From positions 1-12,526 of the forward strand of contig NZ_DATJJK010000127.1 of NCBI RefSeq assembly GCF_035492295.1: a stretch of 12,526 nt of DNA, written 5' to 3'. A model generated the notes under the pieces. That model had not been told where the DNA came from and searched no databases. It was given only the letters and a program-made list of their open reading frames with translations. Made by a program: the position numbers and the translations under genes. This DNA is from Acidisoma sp035492295 (GTDB lineage: Bacteria > Pseudomonadota > Alphaproteobacteria > Acetobacterales > Acetobacteraceae). Positions 1 through 6,703 of this stretch are shown here, piece by piece; position 1 is the stretch's first letter; each line of letters opens with the position of its first letter.

Positions 1-86
1 TTCTTATTTTTCATGAAAGCATCCGGCGGTGGTGTCTGAAGCTTGGCGCGAGCTTCACAATCAAATCTTCGCCGGCGCCGACCCGG
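1..86. other. Sequence outside the left IS end, no gene recognised
   Basis: This short stretch lies outside the left terminal repeat of the IS6-family element. A - strand frame stays open through it and stops near base 11, but it shows no family signature and is cut by the IS end. The 8 bp before the IS (CGACCCGG) do not match the 8 bp after it (GCTGTTAG), so there is no target-site duplication. Confidence 0.4.
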
Positions 87-110
87 GGTTCTGTCAGGCC
101 TCGCGCCAGG
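87..110 (+). repeat. IS terminal inverted repeat, left end
   Basis: It begins GGTTCTGTCAGG and ends CTCGCGCCAGG. It pairs with 1037-1060 read on the opposite strand (GGTTTTATCAGG... ending CGCGCCAGC), with four mismatches in 24 positions. Similarity stops immediately outside GGTT on both sides, which fixes the element boundary. Confidence 0.75.
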
Positions 111-176
111 CGGTGAATTGACCTCGGCGGTGAATTTGGTAGAGCTTGAGGCTGCAGGGGCGGTGCGGATTTCGAG

Positions 177-1003
177 ATGACTTGTGTCGGCTGTGGCTCG
201 GCGTCGGTTGCGGAGCGTCGGGAGGTCACGGCTCAGGGCCACCAGCGGTTTCGCTGCCGGGATTGCGGTCGGTAGTTCAGCAAGCGCAGTGGCGGAGTGC
301 TGAACCAGATGTCCTTTCCGAGCGACATCATCAGCTTCGTGGGTTTCCGCCGTCTGCGCGATCGGCTGACCCTCCGGGATTTGAGTGAAATGCTCCTGCT
401 CCGCGGGTTCATCGTTAGCCATGAGGCAGTTCGGGACTGGGCAACGAAACTGCTGCCGATCTTGGGAGATCCGCTACGCAAACGGCGGCACGGCACCCGC
501 CGCGAAGCCGGTATCAGCTGGTACGTTGATGAGACCTACCTGAAGGTCCGCGGCCGGTGGTGCTACCTCTATTGGGCCAATAATCGGGACGGCAACCTGA
601 TCGACGCAATGCTGAGCGAGCAGCGCGACATGAGGGCGGCGAAGGCGTTCTTCCGCTCGGCGAAAGCCACCATGGGCTTTCGCCCTGACCGGATGACGAC
701 GGATGGCCATGGCTCCTATCCAAGGGCGATCCGCGCAGTGCTGGGAGAGACGGTGCGGCACTGGACCAGCGTTTACCTCAACAATCGTCTTGAACAGGAC
801 TATCGCGGCATCAAAGGAAGGATCCGATTTATCCGCGGCTTCAAGAGCCTGACGCCGCGAGCCGCTTCTGTCGCGAGCATGGTGAACTCCGAAATCTCCT
901 TCGTCCCCGCCGTCGCCACAACCAGATTGTCCCAGCCGCTCTCCGCTGCTCCCGTTTTGTTAAGGCCGCTCAGATTGCCTTCAACATCATGCGCGTCGCG
1001 TAA
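177..1003 (+). pseudogene. IS6-family DDE transposase, one nonsense codon and one frameshift
   Basis: The intact form would be about 275 residues and would catalyse replicative transposition of the element. From the ATG at 177 the frame encodes a zinc finger with two CxxC pairs (CVGC and CRDC), then meets TAG at 273-275 where relatives usually have Gln (CGRQF). The catalytic core follows: D in WYVDETY, D in TTDGHGSY and E in NRLEQD, so the DDE triad is kept. At 848-849 one C is missing (AGCCTG, against AGCCCTG in the right copy), so the C-terminus is read out of frame. Restoring that base gives the normal ending RRRHNQIVPAA...FNIMRVA and a TAA at 1001-1003. Internal GTG (297) or ATG (309) starts could give a finger-less protein with a wrong C-terminus. 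Identification is firm; activity is unlikely. Confidence 0.9.
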
Positions 1004-1036
1004 AAAGACCCGGTCCATATGTCTTCGGAGACACAG

Positions 1037-1060
1037 GCTGGCGCGAGACCTGATAAAACC
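1037..1060 (-). repeat. IS terminal inverted repeat, right end
   Basis: Partner of the repeat at 87-110. Read on the - strand it begins GGTTTTATCAGG and ends CTCGCGCCAGC. It lies 34 bases past the transposase stop, as expected for the 3' end of an IS6-family element. Confidence 0.75.
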
Positions 1061-1064
1061 GCTG

Positions 1065-1436
1065 TTAGGACGCGGCACGGCGGCGGACGCGCGGCTTGAA
1101 AGCAGGCTGCGCCTCCTCGGTTAGCGCATCACCCAAGTGTTCCATGTGCAATGCCGGATGGTGCGGCAGCTTCACGACCAGTTCCAATTTGCCTCCGACG
1201 GCCTCGACATAGCTGCGCAGCGTCGAGAGATACATATCGGCCTGTTTCCCGATTTTCGACACGGACGGCTGTTTGATGTTCAGCGCCTCAGCGACTTCGA
1301 GTTGCGCTTGCCCGGCGATCTGCCGAAGCTCCCGCAGGCCTTCAACTCCCTGCTTGAGTTCCTGGTAGCGCGCCTCCACTCCTGTCTGGCGTTCAGGCGG
1401 AAGTTCGGCGAGCATGTCATTCAGGCTCGGGGCCAT
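1065..1436 (-). CDS. HigA-like XRE-family antitoxin
   Basis: A 123-residue protein starting at the ATG at 1436, which is preceded by a good ribosome site (AGGAAGG) and lies one base after the toxin stop (TGA-G-ATG). Its role would be to bind and neutralise the RelE/HigB-type toxin encoded just upstream and to repress their shared promoter. A Cro/C1-type helix-turn-helix spans roughly residues 38-64 (QAQLEVAEALNIKQPSVSKI), followed by the segment MYLSTLRSYVEAVGGKLELVV typical of this antitoxin family. The toxin-first order is that of higBA. The gene looks complete, with TAA only four bases from the IS end, so its C-terminus may have been affected by the insertion. With its toxin broken, it may persist only as a DNA-binding regulator or anti-addiction factor (inference). 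Confidence 0.85.
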   Translation of the reverse strand: MAPSLNDMLAELPPERQTGVEARYQELKQGVEGLRELRQIAGQAQLEVAEALNIKQPSVSKIGKQADMYLSTLRSYVEAVGGKLELVVKLPHHPALHMEHLGDALTEEAQPAFKPRVRRRAAS

Positions 1437-1437
1437 C

Positions 1438-1796
1438 TCACACCTTCCTCTTTCCGACATTCAGGCCCTCCACATGAGCAGAGAACCGGGAATCGGCCTT
1501 GGCGATAAGCTGACGATAAAAGCGCTTCTGACTTCCCCGGGACTTGTCGCCCGCGACCAATAGGATCGCCCGCCGCTCCGGATCGAACGCGAATGCAGCG
1601 CGCCATTCGCCGTCTGCTCCCTCGAATCGCAGCCCCTTCATGTTGGCGTGCTTGACCCTTTGAGCGTATCGGCATGCGGACGGCCGAGCTGGGGACCGTA
1701 ATCGGCCAACTGCTTAGCGACGGCCAGTAGGCCATCCTGGACAGACGCCTCGAACTCCAGGACAAACTCATCGTGGAAAGCAACATCCCACGCCAT
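1438..1796 (-). pseudogene. HigB/RelE-like toxin (Gp49-type), frameshifted
   Basis: The toxin half of the pair with the downstream XRE antitoxin; family members are small ribosome-dependent mRNA interferases. The ATG at 1796 follows GGAAGG with 8-base spacing. The first part reads MAWDVAFHDEFVLEFE and, further on, LADYGPQLGRPHADTLKGS, then leaves frame near 1654-1656, where a C appears to be missing (GGGTCAAGCACG; GGGTCCAAGCACG would restore it), and ends at a TGA. In the next frame the protein resumes with NMKGLRFEGADGEWRAAFAF and RRAILLVAGDKS, followed by KRFYRQLIAKAD, the conserved C-terminal half. Restored length is about 119 residues, normal for the family. The ATG visible at 1641 lies inside the protein and is not a true start. 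Loss of the toxin while the antitoxin stays intact is the expected direction of decay. Confidence 0.82.
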
Positions 1797-1810
1797 TTAT
1801 ATAGCCTTCC

Positions 1811-1828
1811 AAAATCTTTCAAGATTTT
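1811..1828. promoter_or_regulatory. Perfect 8-bp inverted repeat upstream of the toxin-antitoxin operon
   Basis: AAAATCTT-TC-AAGATTTT is a perfect palindrome with 8-bp arms and a 2-bp spacer, ending 15 bases upstream of the toxin ATG. Type II antitoxins with a helix-turn-helix usually repress their operon through such sites, so this is a likely operator for the adjacent XRE antitoxin. AT-rich TATATA lies between it and the start codon. Confidence 0.55.
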
Positions 1829-1840
1829 GAGCGACTTAAG

Positions 1841-1863
1841 AACGGCCCTTCGGGGCCGTTTTT
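1841..1863 (+). terminator. Rho-independent terminator (+ strand), orphan
   Basis: AACGGCCC-TTCG-GGGCCGTT forms a perfect 8-bp stem closed by a stable UUCG tetraloop, and a run of five T overlaps its end. The T-tract is only on the + strand, yet no + strand gene ends upstream: the preceding 800 bases are antisense to the toxin-antitoxin operon. It is either a relic of a lost gene or a block to read-through from the IS. Confidence 0.75.
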
Positions 1864-2097
1864 GCTTCCCCGTCCCGGTCTTCAAAACTGGGGAAGCGTG
1901 GGGAAGCGGGGAAGCAGCAGAAAGCGTATTGTAGCGGGTCCGCGGCCGCTGCCGGCATGGGACCGGCCCAGAAGTTGCCGAAAACTACCGTCCTGGGAAG
2001 GCGCAGAGCCTCGTTCGACGAAGCATCCTCAAACAGATCGCGCGTGCTTCCCCCGGGGCCGAAGCCGCCCCGGATCTGCTTCCCCGAGCGCTTCCCC
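1864..2097. repeat. Cluster of seven GGGGAAGC/GCTTCCCC octamers
   Basis: GCTTCCCC occurs at 1864, 2046, 2078 and 2090, and its complement GGGGAAGC at 1890, 1900 and 1908. The middle three are a near-tandem run. This covers most of the gene-free stretch 1797-2122 between the two toxin-antitoxin modules. Open frames crossing it on both strands look repetitive and have no family signature, so I regard it as non-coding. Function is unknown. Confidence 0.6.
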
Positions 2098-2122
2098 GGC
2101 GTCGTCGGTGGGCGCAGAAACA

Positions 2123-2647
2123 TCATCGTTCAGCCCTCACACCAGCTTGTCGCATCGGCAGAACGAGGCGCAGCGAGTCCGGCAGCCGCACGAAGCCATG
2201 CGCGGCGTAGAAGCAGGCTGCTGCTTCGTCCAGGGCATCGACGATGACCATTGATGAGCCTACCGTGCTCGCGCTCTCGAACGCGCGCTGGAGCGCGTCC
2301 GCAAGTAGGATCGAGCCGAGGCGCTGACCCTGCTGGTCCTTGGCGACGGCCAATCGACCGATGAGGGTACAGCTCACGAGCGGATAGCGGGGAACGTGCT
2401 TCCGAGCTGCCTCTGGCACCTCGCCTTGGGAAATCGCCATTGCGCAGAGCGTGTAGTAGCCGAGCACGCGATCCGGCTCGGCGTCCTGGCTGAGCACGAA
2501 GACGGCATTCGCTTTCCGGCGGATGTCCTGCCCGGCCTGTGTCTTGAAATAGCGATCGAGGCTCTCGACACCGCACGTAAAGCTTTCCCGGTCGTGCGTG
2601 TCGCTGAGGACCGCGACACGGAGGTCCAGAGATGGTCGTCCGGCCAT
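2123..2647 (-). CDS. TacT-like GNAT-family acetyltransferase toxin
   Basis: A 174-residue GNAT protein of the toxin group that acetylates the amino group of aminoacyl-tRNAs and so blocks translation. Family marks are all visible. There is an N-terminal FTCGVESLDRYFK segment and the strand GYYTLCAM. The acetyl-CoA loop is in GRLAVAKDQQGQRLGSILL (residues about 117-135, QGQRLG being the Q/RxxGxG/A element). A C-terminal ACFYAAHGF carries the conserved Tyr. The ATG at 2645-2647 directly abuts the TGA of the RHH antitoxin gene (TGAATG), so the two are translationally coupled. No truncation or lesion is visible, so this module could be active. Substrate tRNA cannot be inferred. Confidence 0.9.
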   Translation of the reverse strand: MAGRPSLDLRVAVLSDTHDRESFTCGVESLDRYFKTQAGQDIRRKANAVFVLSQDAEPDRVLGYYTLCAMAISQGEVPEAARKHVPRYPLVSCTLIGRLAVAKDQQGQRLGSILLADALQRAFESASTVGSSMVIVDALDEAAACFYAAHGFVRLPDSLRLVLPMRQAGVRAER

Positions 2648-2938
2648 TCACCGGACGACCCGATGCCGATGCTCCGCGAAAGCCCGCTCCAGCCGTTCGT
2701 TCGGTGCCGGCGGATTAACGAGCGTATCGAAGAACACCGCGCGGTCGCGCTCCGACAATGCGATCGTCTCATGCTCAGCGATCGTCCGGCGCGCGGCATC
2801 CGTCAGCGCAGTCATGCAGAAGTCGGTCAGCTTGCGTCGTTCGAGTTGGGCGGCGCGTTCAATCAGTGCCTTTGTCGGCTCGTCGACGCGAAAGCCGAGT
2901 CGCTCCTCTCTTAGCCGTCGCTCTTGCTTCGTCGTCAT
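2648..2938 (-). CDS. TacA-like DUF1778 ribbon-helix-helix antitoxin
   Basis: A 96-residue antitoxin for the adjacent GNAT toxin. The N-terminal ribbon-helix-helix (LGFRVDEPTKALIERAAQLE, then LTDFCMTALTDAAR) binds operator DNA. The C-terminal part (SERDRAVFFDTLVNPP, then LERAFAEH) is the conserved toxin-neutralising tail of DUF1778 proteins. I chose the ATG at 2938 because GAGAGG lies 8 bases upstream. A GTG at 2947 would add three residues but overlaps that ribosome site. Antitoxin-first order with abutting toxin is typical of this family. It probably represses its own promoter. Confidence 0.88.
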   Translation of the reverse strand: MTTKQERRLREERLGFRVDEPTKALIERAAQLERRKLTDFCMTALTDAARRTIAEHETIALSERDRAVFFDTLVNPPAPNERLERAFAEHRHRVVR

Positions 2939-2956
2939 GATAATCACCTCTCGGTC

Positions 2957-2985
2957 AATGTACGGCGAATGGACTAACTTTTCAA
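2957..2985 (-). promoter_or_regulatory. Candidate promoter of the RHH-GNAT toxin-antitoxin operon
   Basis: On the - strand TTGAAA (2980-2985) is followed after exactly 17 bases by TACATT (2957-2962). The predicted start of transcription would fall at about 2950, almost on the ribosome site, which is unusually tight and lowers confidence. Confidence 0.35.
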
Positions 2986-3067
2986 GAGCTGGTCATTCAG
3001 CCACTGGATTATGATGTGGGACCTCTGTCGGTGGTTAGGTAGCGGTCAGTGGAGTTTCCAAAGCTTG

Positions 3068-3277
3068 TCAACGCAGCGAACTTTCGAGTTCGGCCTTCCG
3101 AGCCATCCAGTCAGGCATTGCAGTGTCGAGCAAGTTCCGCCAGCCTTCACCGTGGTCGATCTGAGCGAATATCCAGGCACCTTTCCGGTGCGCTCTGGTT
3201 CGGATCACGTCCGGGTCTGAAAGCCGGAGATATGGAAAAGCGTGTCTCCGGCTTTCAACGCGAGCCTCGGATCCCGG
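3068..3277 (-). pseudogene. C-terminal remnant of an unidentified protein
   Basis: An open - strand frame with no start, bounded upstream by TAG at 3278-3280, ends at TGA 3068-3070. The last 49 codons (from about 3217) look like genuine protein: RTRAHRKGAWIFAQIDHGEG, then NLLDTAMPDWMARKAELE. I do not recognise the family. The upstream part runs through a 13-bp inverted repeat and is probably not original coding sequence, suggesting the gene was cut near 3217. The next recognisable gene upstream on this strand is the ThuA pseudogene, so no donor for the missing part is present. Confidence 0.35.
3218..3257. repeat. 13-bp perfect inverted repeat with 14-base loop
   Basis: TGAAAGCCGGAGA (3218-3230) and TCTCCGGCTTTCA (3245-3257) are perfect reverse complements around a 14-base loop. 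Neither side is followed by a T-run, so it is not a standard terminator. It sits exactly at the edge of the protein remnant, which suggests an insertion scar or a recombination or element end. In the 505-bp stretch 2939-3443 I otherwise see only the toxin-antitoxin promoter, that remnant, and two TGGAAGT motifs (3282, 3305) resembling repeated IS-end motifs. Confidence 0.6.
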
Positions 3278-3443
3278 CTAAGTGGAAGTCGAAGGCCCGC
3301 TGATTGGAAGTGACCGGCCGCTTCCGTCCGTCCTGACATCGGTTTCTTGGCGCTGCCCTCCAGAGTGAGAGGGTGGCGCTGCGCTTCGTGACGAGTTGCT
3401 GCCGACAGAAAGGCTTTCGGCGCTCGTCGCGGAGTATATCCCG

Positions 3444-4124
3444 ATGGCTACCACCGTTCAGAAGATCACCCTCTCGCCCTCGCGCCACATCCCCTTCAAC
3501 CAGCTCCTGCTCTCGCAGTCGAACGTCCGGCGCGTGAAGGCCGGCGTCTCGGTCGAGGAGCTGGCCGACGATATCGCCCGCCGCGGCCTCTTGCAGGGCC
3601 TCAGCGTCCGGCCCGTCACCGACCAGGCCGGCGTCGAGACCGGCATGTTCGAGATCCCGGCCGGCGGCCGGCGCTACCGGACCCTGAAGCTGCTCGTCAT
3701 GCAGAAGCGCCTCGCCAAGACGGCGCCGGTGCCGTGCATCGTCCGCGACAGCGGCATCGCCGAGGAGGACTCGCTCGCCGAGAACGTCCAGCGCGCGCCG
3801 TTGCACCCGCTCGACCAGTTCCGCGCCTTCCTCGCGTTGCGCGAGAAGGGGCAATCCCAGGAGGAGATCGCCACCGCCTTCTTCGTCTCGGTCAACGTGG
3901 TGAAGCAGCGTCTGAAGCTGGCGTCGGTCTCGCCGGCGTTGCTCGACGTCTATGCCGAGGACGGCATGACGCTCGACCAGCTTATGGCCTTCACCCTCTC
4001 CGGCGACCATGGGCGCCAGGAGCAGGTGTTCGGGCGCCTGAAGGCTTCCTACGACAAGCAGCCTTATGTCATCCGCCGTATGCTGACCGAGGGCGGGGTA
4101 CGGGCCTCCGACAAGCGGGCGTAG
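3444..4124 (+). pseudogene. ParB-like nuclease-domain protein, truncated to its N-terminal third
   Basis: The frame encodes 226 residues, whereas plasmid-borne relatives of this type are usually around 700. Visible elements are LSQSNVRR, VSVEELADDIARRGLLQ and EIPAGGRRYRTL (the ParB GxRR box). ENVQRAPLHPLDQF (ParB box II) and a KorB-like helix-turn-helix in QSQEEIATAFFVSVNVVKQR follow. The ATG at 3444 has GGAG nine bases upstream. The frame ends at TAG 4122-4124, but the family sequence continues after it (FIGLDAYVAAGG) to about 4161 before running into ThuA-derived DNA. The TAG is therefore a nonsense mutation and the gene is also physically cut. The role would be CTP- or DNA-binding partition or plasmid regulation; the stub keeps the DNA-binding half and might still be expressed. 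Confidence 0.82.
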
Positions 4125-4125
4125 T

Positions 4126-4879
4126 TCATCGGCCTCGACGCCTATGTGGCGGCGGGCGGTTTACAACGCGACGGGCAAGCGCGTCCGCGGCTTGCCACTG
4201 AGTTTGACCAAGCTGATGTGACGGCGTGGCCGCTCGGCGCGCTGCCCATTGCAAGCCGCGCGTGAAGATCGTGCGCATTTCGGGCAAGTCGAATTCCTTC
4301 CCGACATGCCCGAGCGAGGAATAAAACACCCGGCCGAGGCCGTGCTGGCGTTTCCACACGACCGGCATGATGGCCCCCGCTATCCATGGGGCGTGCGCGC
4401 CGGTAAATCGCGTGATCGCTAGGACCTCATTCGACGGGTCGACGTGGATGTAATATTGCTCGGACCGATACGGAAAGCGGTGCGGCAGTCCGGCCATGAT
4501 CGGATCTCTCGGCTCGATGATTTCGACGTCATAGTCGATGATATTGCCGGGATGCGCCACCCATTGGCCACCGGCCATGAACTGATAATCCGTGGATTGA
4601 CGGAAGGCGTCGGCCATGCCGCCGTGATAGCCGGCAAGGCCGGTGCCGGCCTCAACCGCGCGGCACAGATTAGCGACTTAATCCGCGCCGATATCGGCCA
4701 TCGTATAGATCGACACGATCAGATCGAAACGGCCCAGATTGCTGTGCGCAAAGGCCGCGGTTGTCGTTTCAACCCTGGATCTGGAAGCCTGATGATTCAA
4801 GTAGATCACGAACGATCGCGGCACCCTGCTCCGGCTCATGCCCGTCCCATCCACCCCAGACGATCAGTGCCTGTTTCAT
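4126..4879 (-). pseudogene. ThuA-like protein, frameshift plus nonsense codon
   Basis: The last gene of the sugar operon, starting at ATG 4879 six bases after the upstream permease stop, with AAAGGA as ribosome site. ThuA proteins have a class I glutamine amidotransferase-like fold and act with a ThuB-type dehydrogenase in catabolism of trehalose-like sugars through keto derivatives. The start reads MKQALIVWGGWDGHEPEQG. At 4773-4775 one extra C (on the + strand) shifts the frame, giving TGA at 4769-4771. In the restored frame VETTTAAFAHS continues, and TAA at 4678-4680 interrupts again. The rest is well conserved: GTGLAGYHGGMADAF, GGQWVAHPGNIIDY, YRSEQYYIHVDPSNEVLA, MPVVWKRQHGLGRVFYSSLGH, MRTIFTRGLQWAAR. 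The final codons (below about 4165) read into ParB-derived DNA. A restart at ATG 4617 would give only the C-terminal two-thirds. Confidence 0.85.
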
Positions 4880-4885
4880 CACCTG

Positions 4886-5737
4886 CTATCCTTTAACGGA
4901 GCCCATGGAGAAGCCGGCTTGAAGCTGACGGCGGAAGAAGGCGTACAGCACCATCATGGGAAGGGTTGCGATCATGACGGCCGCGAAGAGAAGACCGAAA
5001 TTGTAGGACAGCTGGCCGTGCAGCATGCTCAGGCCCACTTGCACGGTCCGGATCGTGTCATCGGATGACATCATATAGACCAGCACATATTCGACCCAGC
5101 AGGCTTGGAAGGTGAAAATGCCGATCGTTGTCACGATGGGGCGGGCCATGGGCAGCACCACGGACCAGTAGATCTGGATATAGCCAGCGCCGTCGATACG
5201 CGCTGCATCGATGATTTCGTTGTCGATGGATCGGACGAAAGACCAGGCTAGATAAATCGCGAAGGAGATGTTGAAGGCGATATAGGGAATAATGATCCCG
5301 ATGCGCGTATTGGTGATGCCGAGATAGGTCTCCGCAACGAAGATCGGCACGACCGAGGAAGAGATCGTGATCAGCAGGCCGACCAGCACGAAGGAAAACC
5401 AGAATCTCGTGAAGCGAGAGGGAATTTTCGCGAAAGCAAAACCGGCCGCGACTGACAGGATGATGACGACAACCGTCGTGACGACACTATAGAGAATGCT
5501 GTTGACGAAAAGATGCGGGAAGGCGCCGATCTGCCAGGCTTGGCTGAAATTGTCGAAAGTCCAGGTGGATGGCCAGGCGATCATATTTGCCACGATATCC
5601 TGCTCGGGCTTGAAGGATGTGTAGCAGAGCCACGCCAGCGGAAAGACCGTGAAGACGGTGAAAAAGGCGAGCGCGACATAGGCGCTGCACCGGAATAGGA
5701 GGGGAACCTGGGCGCGGACTCTTTGAGATTGCGACAT
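4886..5737 (-). CDS. Sugar ABC transporter permease, MalG/UgpE type
   Basis: A 283-residue inner-membrane permease, second of the heterodimer that forms the sugar channel. Six hydrophobic segments are visible, near residues 18-40, 78-102, 113-133, 148-168, 200-222 and 245-267. The EAA loop that docks the ATPase spans residues 174-200: E174, then DAARIDGAG, and LPMARP at 195-200, all matching the family pattern. The start at 5737 lies nine bases after the stop of the first permease, with a GAGAG ribosome site, so the two are probably translated together. The C-terminal QAGFSMGSVKG is the usual MalG-type ending. The gene looks intact. An ATP-binding subunit is not encoded anywhere in this window. 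Confidence 0.92.
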   Translation of the reverse strand: MSQSQRVRAQVPLLFRCSAYVALAFFTVFTVFPLAWLCYTSFKPEQDIVANMIAWPSTWTFDNFSQAWQIGAFPHLFVNSILYSVVTTVVVIILSVAAGFAFAKIPSRFTRFWFSFVLVGLLITISSSVVPIFVAETYLGITNTRIGIIIPYIAFNISFAIYLAWSFVRSIDNEIIDAARIDGAGYIQIYWSVVLPMARPIVTTIGIFTFQACWVEYVLVYMMSSDDTIRTVQVGLSMLHGQLSYNFGLLFAAVMIATLPMMVLYAFFRRQLQAGFSMGSVKG

Positions 5738-5746
5738 CCGAGTCTC

Positions 5747-6703
5747 TCACTCGAATCGCGCGGACAGATATTGCGTCCCGCGGGCCAGCAGCAGAATGAG
5801 GCCGGTGCTCAACAGGATCAGGACGACGGCAATCGCGCTGCCGAAGCCGTATTTGTAATAGGTGAAAGTGTTCTGGATCATGTAGAGACCCAGAACATTG
5901 CTGTAATAGCTCGGGCCACCATTCGTCATGATCCAAAGTACTTCGAAGCTTTTGAGGCTTCCGGCGATAGCGTAGATTGCGCTGGTCATGAAAACGGGAA
6001 TTTGGCCGGGAAGAACGACGCGGTGCAGCAGATCCCATTCATTGGCGCCGTCAAGAACCGCCGCTTCCAACATCTCGCCATTCGTCTTCTGCAGGCTGGC
6101 CAGGAAGATGATCATGTAGAGGCCGGTATACATCCACAGGATCACGATCAAATAAGGAATGATCGCGGTCGATTCCGAGTTGAAGCTGTCCAGCTCGAAA
6201 AGATTGGAATGCAGGATCATGCCGATGACCTGGGCAATCAGGCCGCTGGGCGCAAAGACAACACCGAAAAGCAGTGCAACCGCGACCGGACTGAGCAGCG
6301 ACGGAAAGAAGATGATGGCCTCAAAAAAAGCACGCCCGAAGATCAGCTGCCGGTACAGGATATAGGCCAGAAAAAATCCCAAGGGGATTTGGCCGATCAG
6401 CGAAATGGCGATGACAAGCCCGTTGTCGCGCAGGCTGTGCCAGAATATCGGGTCCCGAAACATACTGATGTAATTGGCGAAGCCGATGAAATGCGGCATG
6501 CCGGACCCGCCCCAGTCCGTAAAACTCAGCGCGAGGCTGTAGACGATTGGGATGATGATGACGACGGCATAGACGACAAGTGCCGGCGCCGACAGAAGAG
6601 CATAGCTCATCCGGTCGGCGCGGCTGGACCGGGCAAGCGTCGCATTGCTGTGCGCGCTGTCCGTCAGGCGCCGGCCGGATGCGCCATTCGCGGTCGACAG
6701 CAT
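5747..6703 (-). CDS. Sugar ABC transporter permease, MalF/UgpA type
   Basis: A 318-residue inner-membrane permease, partner of the next gene. Hydrophobic segments lie near residues 34-60, 95-118, 128-150, 181-204, 236-258 and 288-308. The EAA loop is at 210-236 (EMLEAAVLDGAN, then VVLPGQIP). VLWIMTNGGP near 255-264 is a common MalF-family signature. The ATG at 6703 has only a distant GAAGG. It overlaps the TGA of a tiny ORF (TGATG) that has a much better ribosome site, so initiation may depend on re-initiation. No lesions are visible. Substrate cannot be read from permeases; context suggests a disaccharide or glucoside. Confidence 0.92.
   Translation of the reverse strand: MLSTANGASGRRLTDSAHSNATLARSSRADRMSYALLSAPALVVYAVVIIIPIVYSLALSFTDWGGSGMPHFIGFANYISMFRDPIFWHSLRDNGLVIAISLIGQIPLGFFLAYILYRQLIFGRAFFEAIIFFPSLLSPVAVALLFGVVFAPSGLIAQVIGMILHSNLFELDSFNSESTAIIPYLIVILWMYTGLYMIIFLASLQKTNGEMLEAAVLDGANEWDLLHRVVLPGQIPVFMTSAIYAIAGSLKSFEVLWIMTNGGPSYYSNVLGLYMIQNTFTYYKYGFGSAIAVVLILLSTGLILLLARGTQYLSARFE

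Larger units (their letters stand above)
87..1060 (+). mobile_element. IS6-family insertion sequence, left copy, inactivated
   Basis: A 974-bp element bounded by imperfect terminal inverted repeats (87-110 and 1037-1060; 20 of 24 positions match by eye) and carrying one DDE transposase gene. Size, single gene and DDE spacing fit the IS6 family, in the branch whose transposase begins with a CxxC...CxxC zinc finger. No 8-bp target duplication is visible at the ends. This fits replicon fusion or later recombination, since IS6 elements move by cointegrate formation. The right end stops only four bases beyond the stop codon of the neighbouring antitoxin gene. A diverged inverted copy lies at the other end of the window. 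Confidence 0.85.

Noticed and set aside
1438..1796. Programmed frameshifting in the HigB-like toxin
   Set aside because: The site (GGGTCAAGC) is not a standard slippery sequence and no stimulatory structure is evident; a simple one-base deletion explains it.
1836..2126. A 96-codon - strand frame starting in an ATGA overlap with the GNAT toxin stop
   Set aside because: It runs through the octamer repeats and the + strand terminator, has low-complexity composition (PPTTPGKRSGKQ, APKGRS) and no family signature. The overlap with the toxin stop is most likely chance.
3255..4010. A 251-codon open frame antisense to the ParB-like gene
   Set aside because: It mirrors the GC-rich third-position bias of the ParB gene, has repetitive Arg/Glu/Leu-rich composition, and the ParB motifs on the other strand are unmistakable.
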